Source: an uncultured Fimbriimonadales bacterium (lineage in GTDB: Bacteria; Armatimonadota; Fimbriimonadia; Fimbriimonadales; GBS-DC). From it: a stretch of 19,006 nucleotides of DNA. Made by a program: the position numbers and the translations under genes. Shown piece after piece: positions 1-6,087 of the stretch. The first letter of the stretch is position 1. Each line of letters starts with the position of its first letter. The stretch covers positions 1 to 19,006 of the forward strand of contig CALAMM010000125.1 in the NCBI GenBank assembly GCA_937925775.1, written 5' to 3'. The notes under the pieces are model-generated. The model was given only the letters and a program-made list of their open reading frames with translations. It was not told where the DNA came from and did no database searches.

Positions 1-376
1 GCTCGCCTGCGGCAAAGCAGGTGCGACGACTTTCCTGTCGTCGCAAAGTATCCCCGCCGACGACCAAGCAGGTGCGACGACTTTCCTGTCGTCGCAAAGC
101 ATCCCCGCCGACGAACTACGCTTGGACAAGAATGTCCAAGCCACTTAGAGCGTCCTGCTGACGAATTGCGCGACGACAGGAATGTCGTCGCACCCGCTTC
201 GGCGGCGCAAAGCTTCCCCGCCAAGAAAACCCGCGACGACAGGAATGTCGTCGCACCCGTTTTAGCGGCGTAGCGTCGGCGTCCCGCCGACGGGCCACGC
301 TTGGACAGGAATGTCCAAGCCACACCGCGTAGCGTCGTTTTTTCGTCAGCGAGACGCCGATGCGACGAAATGCGTC
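1..376. repeat. Non-coding region with six hairpin repeats
   Basis: No convincing gene lies here; the open frames are low-complexity readings of repeats. The region holds six 22-bp perfect-arm palindromes at 23-44, 74-95, 120-141, 170-191, 233-254 and 299-320. Four have arms GCGACGAC/GTCGTCGC and two (120-141, 299-320) have GCTTGGAC/GTCCAAGC. The six-base centre is AGGAAT in three copies, AAGAAT in one (120-141), and AGGAAA on the minus strand in the first two, which are inverted. If the A-T of AGGAAT pairs, the loop is GGAA, a GNRA-type tetraloop. On the side after the hairpin, three or more copies continue with a CACCYGYTTY-like stretch. A further small inverted repeat (CGTCGGC/GCCGACG) lies at 274-292. 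The cluster sits downstream of the DUF92 gene. A REP-like dispersed element or a set of structured RNAs are both possible. Confidence 0.8.
15..114. repeat. Tandem pair of 49-bp direct repeats
   Basis: Positions 15-63 and 66-114 are the same 49-bp unit in direct orientation, separated by CC and differing at one base (T at 49, C at 100). Each unit carries one of the 22-bp hairpins (23-44 and 74-95). This indicates recent local duplication of a hairpin-bearing unit. Confidence 0.85.
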
Positions 377-1132
377 TCATCCTCGGATGATGAGGATCGC
401 GCCTGCCGTCGCCAGCGTGCTGAGCAGGTTGACCATATTGTTGTCCATCCAGCGAACACCGCGCACATGCGTCGCAGGCGTGCGGCAGCAGAGGGGCTTT
501 TCGCCTATCCTGCCGCACTCGTGGCAGTGGAATCGTGCCTGCAAGGTCGCGCCCAGCAGGCTGTCCAGCAACATTCCCCCCACGCCCAGCGCCGCGGCTG
601 TCCACGCCTGCACGCTGGAACCTGTGAGCGGGATACAGAGACCTGCTATGAGGTGTGCGCCGATGGCTCCTCCCAGCGTGCCTGCGACGCTGACGGCGCC
701 CGATTCGCCTGGGGGGACGCGCTTGCCCGTCGTGATTATCCATGCTGGATTGCCGAAGCGCGTGCCGAACTCGGTTGCCCAAGTGTCGGCGGTCGCAGTC
801 GCGAGGCTGGCGGCGTAGCCCAGCCAGAAGGTGGTTTGCAGGGCGGGGTAGAGCGCGACGCCCCAGCAGCAGAGCATCGGGGCGAGACCGTTCGCCAGCA
901 CCTGAGAGGCTGTGCGCTGCTCCGTAGAGTGGGGGCGTCCGAGCGCGCGGGGGAGCAGGCTACCACTTAGGAAGAAGGCAACCATCGGGATACTCGCTTC
1001 TATGCCGCCTGCTCCGAACACGCTGGCGCCGACCAGCGTCGCCGCAAGTGCGCCGCCGAGGGTCAGCAGGCGGGTTTGCCATGCCACAAGCCCAATCAGC
1101 CCTGCCAGCCCCACTCCAATCCACCAACTCAT
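377..1132 (-). CDS. DUF92 (TIGR00297-type) integral membrane protein
   Basis: The 251-residue product is a multi-pass membrane protein of the DUF92 family, which includes plant VTE6 and related prenyl-phosphate or prenol kinases using CTP. Its own substrate cannot be read from sequence. Seen directly: hydrophobic helices throughout, the family core ATADTWATEFGTRFG near the middle, then GKRVPPGESGAVSVAGT. Before the last helix is a cysteine-rich segment (CHECG, then CC) followed by MDNNMVNLLS, also typical of the family. The ATG at 1130-1132 overlaps the TGA of the upstream glycosylase gene (ATGA), so translational coupling is likely. A longer frame reaching 1471 only shadows that neighbour and was not used. 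The protein ends next to the hairpin cluster. Confidence 0.85.
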   Translation of the reverse strand: MSWWIGVGLAGLIGLVAWQTRLLTLGGALAATLVGASVFGAGGIEASIPMVAFFLSGSLLPRALGRPHSTEQRTASQVLANGLAPMLCCWGVALYPALQTTFWLGYAASLATATADTWATEFGTRFGNPAWIITTGKRVPPGESGAVSVAGTLGGAIGAHLIAGLCIPLTGSSVQAWTAAALGVGGMLLDSLLGATLQARFHCHECGRIGEKPLCCRTPATHVRGVRWMDNNMVNLLSTLATAGAILIIRG

Positions 1133-1716
1133 TTGCCCGTCTGCCCCGACACGCAGCGATTGTTGAGCAGATAGAATCGCCAGGGTCGCTCCGTCGCTTG
1201 GGAGATGCCGATTCGGGGCGAGACGCCGACCTCGCTGTCGGGCACAGGCTCGCCATGCCAGATTTGCACGCGCCCTGTGATGAGCGATTCGCCGTTGAAC
1301 GCCCGCGTTATCCCCAGCGCACGACACAGGTTGCCCGGTCCGCGACAGAGCTGCGTCCAGTGAACCTGTCCGCGCCGGAGGAACATCGACTCCAGCCCGA
1401 TGGTCGGCTCCAGCGCACGGATGAGTACCGCCTCGCCGACGCCTGCTGGCTGACAGACCGCGTTGAAGCATTCGTGGATGCCGTAGATGAGGTAGACATA
1501 CGCGGTGCCAGGAGGTCCGAACATCGCAGCGTTGCGTTCCGTGCGCCCGCGATAGCTGTGGCTGGCAGGGTCATCTTGAGTGTACGCCTCCGCCTCCACG
1601 ATGCGCCCGCCAACCCAGCCTTGCTCCGTGCGCGCCACCAGCCAACGCCCCAACAACGCACGGGCAACCTCCACCGTCGGCTGCAGGTAGAACGACTCTG
1701 GCAGCGCACGCTCCAT
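1129..1716 (-). CDS. mpg: 3-methyladenine DNA glycosylase (AAG/Mpg family)
   Basis: This 195-residue enzyme removes alkylated purines (3-methyladenine, hypoxanthine) from DNA in base excision repair. Family hallmarks are visible: GRIVEAEAY near residues 38-45, whose second Glu (E43) and Tyr45 correspond to human AAG E125 and Y127; a conserved His at 53; FGPPGTAYVYLIYG at 67-79; and Asn85 in the CFNAV segment. The length matches bacterial AAG proteins of about 190-210 residues. I chose the ATG at 1714-1716 because homology starts directly after it and a perfect TATAAT box lies ten bases upstream. Upstream in-frame Met codons would fall before that promoter. It forms a two-gene unit with the DUF92 gene and is divergent from the acyl-CoA ligase. 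Confidence 0.93.
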   Translation of the reverse strand: MERALPESFYLQPTVEVARALLGRWLVARTEQGWVGGRIVEAEAYTQDDPASHSYRGRTERNAAMFGPPGTAYVYLIYGIHECFNAVCQPAGVGEAVLIRALEPTIGLESMFLRRGQVHWTQLCRGPGNLCRALGITRAFNGESLITGRVQIWHGEPVPDSEVGVSPRIGISQATERPWRFYLLNNRCVSGQTGK

Positions 1717-1726
1717 GCCGACGCCG

Positions 1727-1734
1727 ATTATACC
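1727..1734 (-). promoter_or_regulatory. Extended -10 promoter of the AAG glycosylase
   Basis: The minus strand reads GGTATAAT, with the box ending ten bases before the ATG at 1716. Transcription should begin about 3-4 bases before the start codon, leaving no room for a Shine-Dalgarno site. No good -35 is visible. It belongs to the shared GGTAYAAT set of this window. Confidence 0.7.
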
Positions 1735-1743
1735 GCGAGAGCG

Positions 1744-1762
1744 GGTATCCTCTATGCGGAGG
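1744..1762 (+). promoter_or_regulatory. Possible -10 and ribosome binding site for the acyl-CoA ligase
   Basis: GGTATCCT (1744-1751) is a weaker form of the local -10 motif. GGAGG (1758-1762) lies nine bases before the ATG at 1772 and decides that start over the in-frame ATG at 1754. The 55-bp space between divergent start codons means this promoter faces the glycosylase promoter almost back to back. Confidence 0.45.
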
Positions 1763-1771
1763 CGACGAAGC

Positions 1772-3715
1772 ATGCAGGAGCTGAACCTACCCATCGCGTG
1801 GCGACCTGACGACGCGGTCATCGAGCAAGCCAACATCACGGCGCAAATGCGCCGCTACAACCTCCCCTCCTACGAGGCGTTCCTGCAGAAAAGCATCGAT
1901 GACCCCGACTGGTTTTGGCGGGCGTTCTTTGAGGATATCGGCTTCCACTGGCACACACCCTACACGCAGACCGTCGATTTGAGCGCAGGCAAGCCGTTCG
2001 CGAAGTGGTTTGTGGGGGGCAAGCTGAACTGGACTTACAACGCGCTGGAGCGGCATGTGCTTGCAGGGCGGGGCGATGCGCTGGCACTTGTGTGGGAGGG
2101 CGAGGAAGGCGCGGTTCGGCGCTATACTTACGCCGAGCTGCTGCGCGAGGTGAACGCCCTCGCGCGTGGATTGCTCCAGCAGGGGGTGCAGCAAGGTGAC
2201 CGTGTGGGGCTGTTTCTGCCGTTTATTCCCGAAACGGCGATTGCGCTCTTGGCGATTTCCCGCATCGGCGCGATGGCGTTGCCCCTGTTCTCAGGCTTCG
2301 GGGTGGAGCCAATCGTCACACGCATGCAGGACGCCGAGGCGCGCTGGCTGTTCATCGCCGACGGCTTCCCACGGCGCGGGAAGCTCGCCCCTGCTAAAGA
2401 GACCGCCCACGCCGCCCTGCGGAACCTGCCCTTCGTGCAGCGCGTGTTCACCGTCGAGCGTGCCCAACGCGATGTGCGCATCGACCCTGCGCTCGAAGTC
2501 CGCTACACCGAGCTGCTGGATTATGGCGACTACGAAGCCCCCGCGTTCGACAGCGAGACGCCCTGCATGATGATTTACACCTCAGGCACGACGGGTAAGC
2601 CCAAGGCGGCGCTGCATGTGCATGCAGGCTTCCCCATCAAAGCCGCGCAGGATATGTATCACCTGTTTGACCTCAAGTCGAGCGACACGATTAGCTGGCT
2701 CACCGACATTGGCTGGATGATGGGGCCTTGGCTGATAATGGGCGGGCTGATTCTGGGCGCGACGGTGTTTATGTACGACGGCGCACCCGACCATCCTGCG
2801 CCCGACCGTGTGTGGGCGATGGTCGAGCGGCATGGCATCAGCGTGCTGGGCATCACCCCCACGCTCATCCGTGCGCTGATGCGCGAGTCCAGCGCGTATG
2901 CCGACCGCCATGCGATGCCCAGCCTGCGCCTGCTCGGCTCCACAGGCGAGCCATGGAACCCCGAACCGTGGCTGTGGACACTGCGCCATGTGGGCAAGAA
3001 CCGCGCCCCCATCATCAACTACTCTGGCGGCACCGAGATTTCGGGCGGGATTCTGGGATGCACGGTACTGCGACCGCTCAAGCCGTGCAGCTTCAACACG
3101 GTGGTTCCGGGCATCGACGCCGTCGTGCTGAACGAGCAGGGTGAACCTGTGCGCGGCGAGGTCGGCTTGCTCTGCGTGCGGAATGTGAACCCCGGCATGA
3201 CGCGCGGGTTCTGGCGCGATACCGAACGCTACTTAGAAACCTACTGGAGCCGCTTCGAGAACCTCTGGTATCACGGCGACCTCAGCCTGATTGACGAGGA
3301 GGGCTTTTGGTACATTCTGGGACGCGCCGATGATACCCTCAAAATCGCGGGCAAGCGCGTGGGACCTGCTGAAATCGAAAGCGTGCTGGTGGAGCATCCT
3401 GCGGTGAGCGAGGCGGGCGTTATCGGCGTGCCCGACGAGATTAAGGGGCAAGAGGCGGTCGCGTTCGTCGTGCTGAAGCCCGGCTACGAGTGGAGCGACG
3501 CGCTTGCGCAGGAGCTGCTGAACCGCGTGGCGGAGCGGATGGGCAAGCCCCTCAAGCCCAAAGCCGTGTACGCCGTGCCCGACCTGCCCAAGACGCGCAA
3601 CGCCAAGATTATGCGCCGCGTTATTCGCGCCGCGTACCTGGGCGAGCCAACAGGCGATCTGAGCGCGTTGGAGAACCCGCAGAGCGTCGAGGCAATCCGA
3701 CAACTGCGCAGTTAG
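1772..3715 (+). CDS. AMP-forming acyl-CoA synthetase, Acs/acetoacetyl-CoA-synthetase-like
   Basis: The 647-residue enzyme belongs to the adenylate-forming (ANL) superfamily and should activate a carboxylate with ATP to an acyl-adenylate, then to the CoA thioester. Visible motifs: the P-loop YTSGTTGKPK at about 269-278, YSGGTEISGG from 417, YHGDL at 500-504, the hinge region GRADDTLKIAGKRVGP, and a C-terminal KTRNAKIMRR whose second Lys (about 612) is the expected catalytic, acetylation-prone lysine. Architecture and length resemble acetyl-CoA synthetase. However, the position where true Acs carries the WWQTE motif (Trp limits the pocket to acetate) reads YSGGTE, as in acetoacetyl-CoA synthetases, so a substrate other than acetate is likely. 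Start is set by GGAGG at 1758. The stop overlaps that of prfA on the other strand. Confidence 0.88.
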   Translation: MQELNLPIAWRPDDAVIEQANITAQMRRYNLPSYEAFLQKSIDDPDWFWRAFFEDIGFHWHTPYTQTVDLSAGKPFAKWFVGGKLNWTYNALERHVLAGRGDALALVWEGEEGAVRRYTYAELLREVNALARGLLQQGVQQGDRVGLFLPFIPETAIALLAISRIGAMALPLFSGFGVEPIVTRMQDAEARWLFIADGFPRRGKLAPAKETAHAALRNLPFVQRVFTVERAQRDVRIDPALEVRYTELLDYGDYEAPAFDSETPCMMIYTSGTTGKPKAALHVHAGFPIKAAQDMYHLFDLKSSDTISWLTDIGWMMGPWLIMGGLILGATVFMYDGAPDHPAPDRVWAMVERHGISVLGITPTLIRALMRESSAYADRHAMPSLRLLGSTGEPWNPEPWLWTLRHVGKNRAPIINYSGGTEISGGILGCTVLRPLKPCSFNTVVPGIDAVVLNEQGEPVRGEVGLLCVRNVNPGMTRGFWRDTERYLETYWSRFENLWYHGDLSLIDEEGFWYILGRADDTLKIAGKRVGPAEIESVLVEHPAVSEAGVIGVPDEIKGQEAVAFVVLKPGYEWSDALAQELLNRVAERMGKPLKPKAVYAVPDLPKTRNAKIMRRVIRAAYLGEPTGDLSALENPQSVEAIRQLRS

Positions 3716-4800
3716 CCAATCTCCAGCGACTCCAGTTTCCGCGCCTGCTCCTCCGCAAGGAGCGCGTCGACAAACGGCTGAATGTCGCCGTCCAAGACGC
3801 CTTGAATATCGTGGAGGGTTAGCCCGATGCGGTGGTCGGTCACGCGCTGGTCAGGGAAGTTGTAGGTGCGGATCTTCTCGCTGCGTTCGCCTGTGCCGAT
3901 TTGCGCACGACGCTGCTGGTCGCGCTCCGCGCGGAGCCGTTCCTGCTCCATCTCGTACAGGCGCGTGCGCAAAATCCGCATCGCCCGCTCGCGATTCTGC
4001 AGCTGCGAGCGTTCATCCTGACAGGAGACGACCAGCCCCGTCGGTTTGTGGAGGATGCGCACAGCCGTCTCGTTCTTCTGCATATGTTGCCCTCCCGGAC
4101 CTGAGGCGCGGAAAGTCTCGATGACCAGATCTTGGGGGTTGATGTGGACATCGACCTCTTCGGCTTCAGGGAGTACGGCGACCGTGGCGGTGGAGGTGTG
4201 GATTCGCCCGCTACTCTCCGTGACGGGCACGCGCTGCACGCGATGCACGCCCGACTCGTGCTTGAGCTGGCTGTAAGCGCCGTCGCCTTGGATGCTGAAC
4301 ACGATGTATTTGTAGCCGCCCAAATCGCTTGGTTCAGCATCCATCACTTCGTATTTCCAGCCCTTGCGTTCCGCGAAGCGCATATACATGCGCGCGAGGT
4401 CGCCTGCGAAAAGCGCCGCCTCCTCCCCGCCTGCTGCAGGGCGGATTTCGATAATCACATTCTTCTCATCGTTCGGGTCGCGCGGGAGCAGGCGTGCGGT
4501 GAGGATGCGTCCGTACTCTTCGAGTTGTTTTTGGGCGTTTTCCAGTTCTTCTTGCGCGAGCGCAACGAGGTCGGGGTCGTCGCCCGCCTCGAGGATTTGC
4601 TCCGCCTCGCGCCGTTGTGCCTCTGCCTGCTGGTAGCGCGTGTAAAGTTCGCGCAGCTCGGTCAGCTCGGCGTGTTGCTTACCCAATCGCTGGAGCGCGC
4701 GGGGATCGCTCAGCACCGCCGGGTCGGCAAGTTGCGCCTCGATATCGGGCAGTTTCGCAAGGGTCTCGTTCAGCTTCGCGCGGAGCTTGTCAGGTAGCAT
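3712..4800 (-). CDS. prfA: Peptide chain release factor 1
   Basis: RF1 (362 residues) reads UAA and UAG in the ribosomal A site and triggers peptide release. The GGQ tripeptide that enters the peptidyl transferase centre is at 236-238, within SGPGGQHMQKNETAVRI. The stop-codon-reading PxT motif appears as PVT at 192-194 in RVPVTESSGRIHTSTATVAV; this PxT form, rather than SPF, separates RF1 from RF2. N-terminal residues 1-100 form the charged helical domain 1. Length is normal. ATG at 4800 lies seven bases after a TACAAT box, so the mRNA is probably nearly leaderless. It follows the response regulator by 18 bases but has its own promoter. No prmC is adjacent. Confidence 0.97.
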   Translation of the reverse strand: MLPDKLRAKLNETLAKLPDIEAQLADPAVLSDPRALQRLGKQHAELTELRELYTRYQQAEAQRREAEQILEAGDDPDLVALAQEELENAQKQLEEYGRILTARLLPRDPNDEKNVIIEIRPAAGGEEAALFAGDLARMYMRFAERKGWKYEVMDAEPSDLGGYKYIVFSIQGDGAYSQLKHESGVHRVQRVPVTESSGRIHTSTATVAVLPEAEEVDVHINPQDLVIETFRASGPGGQHMQKNETAVRILHKPTGLVVSCQDERSQLQNRERAMRILRTRLYEMEQERLRAERDQQRRAQIGTGERSEKIRTYNFPDQRVTDHRIGLTLHDIQGVLDGDIQPFVDALLAEEQARKLESLEIG

Positions 4801-4807
4801 CGAAGGA

Positions 4808-4815
4808 ATTGTACC
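4808..4815 (-). promoter_or_regulatory. Extended -10 promoter of prfA
   Basis: The minus strand reads GGTACAAT, seven bases before the prfA ATG. It lies in the 18-base gap between the response regulator stop and prfA. The predicted transcription start is at or one base before the ATG. Confidence 0.65.
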
Positions 4816-4818
4816 ATG

Positions 4819-5985
4819 CTATCGGCGCAGGGTAGGGGGTAAATGCTCGGGTAGCAGCGTGGTCGCCTCAGGGGGCGCAAGCACAACAGCCGATTCGATC
4901 ACATTCTCCAGCTCGCGCACATTGCCCCTCCAGCAGGCGTTTTGGAGGAGTTCCATCGCTTCGGGGCTGATTTCGCGCAGGGCGCGCCCGTTCTCCGCGG
5001 CGAATTTCTGGAGGAAGTAGCGCGCCAGCAGGGGGATGTCTTCGCGTCGCTCGCGTAGCGGTGGGAGATGGATATGCACCACCTGCAGACGATAGAACAA
5101 ATCGCTGCGGAAGGCTCCCGCGTCGACGGCTTCCTGCAGGTTGCGGTTCGTCGCCGCCACAAGGCGCACATCGATGGGGATAGGCGTGTTGCTGCCGAGC
5201 CGCTCGATCTCGCGCTCCTGCAGCACGCGGAGCAGTTTCACTTGGATTAGGGGCGGAATGTCGCCGACTTCGTCCAAGAACAGCGTGCCGCCGTTCGCCG
5301 CTTCGAACTTGCCGATTCGATCGGTCTCTGCGCCTGTGTATGCGCCTTTCACCGCGCCGAACAGCTCCACCTCGAGCAGGGTTTCCGGGATAGCAGCGCA
5401 TGAGACCGCCACGAACGGTTTATGGGCGCGGCTGCTGCGCTCATGGAGCATGCGGGCAATCAGTTCCTTGCCTGTGCCGCTCTCGCCAGTAATCAGCACG
5501 GTGGTACGGGTATCGGCGACGCGCTCCACTGTTTCTAAGATTTGTTTGATGGCGGGGCTTTCACCGATGAATGTGACTTGCTTCCGTCGGGACGGCTTGC
5601 GTTCGGTCGGCTTCGCCGTTGTCGGCTCTCGCAGGGCGTTGCGCACCACCTTGCGCAGCACTTCCATCTCGAGGGGTTTGGTGAGGAAATCGAACGCGCC
5701 TGCCCGCATTGCCTCTACCGCCATCGGAATAGTGCCGTAGGCGGTCATCAGGATGACCTGCAGGTTCGGGTACTTCTGGCGTGCGCGTTTGAGTAGTTCC
5801 AGCCCTGTCATATCGGGCATCACCACATCGGTCAGCACCAGGTCGCATGGCGTCTCTTCGAGAATGCGCAACGCCTGATGCCCGCCCTCCGCCGTGTAGA
5901 CCTGATACCCTTCTTTGGCGAAGGCTCGTTCCAACACCCGCCGAATATTCAACTCGTCGTCAACAATTAAAATCGAGTGCGTCAT
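4819..5985 (-). CDS. NtrC-family sigma-54 activator lacking a DNA-binding domain
   Basis: The 388-residue response regulator has a receiver domain (about 1-120; acidic residues DD at 9-10, phospho-acceptor Asp53 in LTDVVMPD, Lys103 in LTKP) and a sigma-54-interaction AAA+ domain (about 138-375). The AAA+ part shows Walker A GESGTGKE at 167-174, the sigma-54-contacting loop as GAYTGA at 214-219 (canonical GAFTGA with F to Y), Walker B GGTLFLDEV at 232-240 and the arginine-finger region FRSDLFYRL. The protein ends at LPEHLPPTLRR, at the domain boundary: there is no Fis-type helix-turn-helix and only 18 bases remain before prfA. FlgR of Helicobacter pylori is a known activator of this type. The ATG at 5983-5985 is chosen for its GGAGG. 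It lies downstream of a cognate-looking histidine kinase. Confidence 0.92.
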   Translation of the reverse strand: MTHSILIVDDELNIRRVLERAFAKEGYQVYTAEGGHQALRILEETPCDLVLTDVVMPDMTGLELLKRARQKYPNLQVILMTAYGTIPMAVEAMRAGAFDFLTKPLEMEVLRKVVRNALREPTTAKPTERKPSRRKQVTFIGESPAIKQILETVERVADTRTTVLITGESGTGKELIARMLHERSSRAHKPFVAVSCAAIPETLLEVELFGAVKGAYTGAETDRIGKFEAANGGTLFLDEVGDIPPLIQVKLLRVLQEREIERLGSNTPIPIDVRLVAATNRNLQEAVDAGAFRSDLFYRLQVVHIHLPPLRERREDIPLLARYFLQKFAAENGRALREISPEAMELLQNACWRGNVRELENVIESAVVLAPPEATTLLPEHLPPTLRR

Positions 5986-5989
5986 GCCG

Positions 5990-6025
5990 CCTCCATTATT
6001 ACACAGCGCAGCATGCGTCTGTGAA
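5990..6025 (-). promoter_or_regulatory. Promoter and ribosome binding site of the sigma-54 activator
   Basis: Reading the minus strand, TTCACA (6025-6020) and TAATAAT (6001-5995) make a plausible -35/-10 pair 18-19 bases apart. GGAGG (5994-5990) precedes the ATG at 5985 by four bases. The SD directly touches the -10, so the gene may instead be translated from kinase-gene readthrough and the -10 may be incidental. The SD rules against the 30-residue upstream extension of the frame. Confidence 0.45.
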
Positions 6026-6087
6026 CGGTTTCTCACGATTCTTGCTCGCGCGAGATGGCGCCGATCTGCCCACAAGAAGCACCCGTG

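Noticed and set aside
15..320. CRISPR array
   Set aside because: The repeats are palindromes in both orientations with irregular 46-66 bp spacing, and spacers themselves share sequence; no cas gene is present.
311..970. Open frame of 219 codons on the + strand over the hairpin cluster and DUF92 gene
   Set aside because: It is antisense to the DUF92 gene, has no family resemblance, and its start lies inside a hairpin repeat.
377..1471. Longer 364-codon version of the DUF92 gene
   Set aside because: The first 113 residues are Arg-rich shadow of the glycosylase gene; the ATGA overlap at 1129-1132 marks the natural start.
4132..4797. 221-codon + strand frame antisense to prfA
   Set aside because: RF1 homology on the minus strand is unambiguous, and the mirror frame has no recognisable motif.
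3712..4800. PVT in place of PAT in the stop-codon-reading motif of RF1 as a sign of altered codon recognition
   Set aside because: The family motif is PxT; Val at the middle position is accepted variation and TAG, TAA and TGA stops are all used normally in this window.
5986..6075. 30-residue N-terminal extension of the sigma-54 activator
   Set aside because: The receiver domain starts right after the ATG at 5985, which has a GGAGG; the extension would cross the putative promoter.
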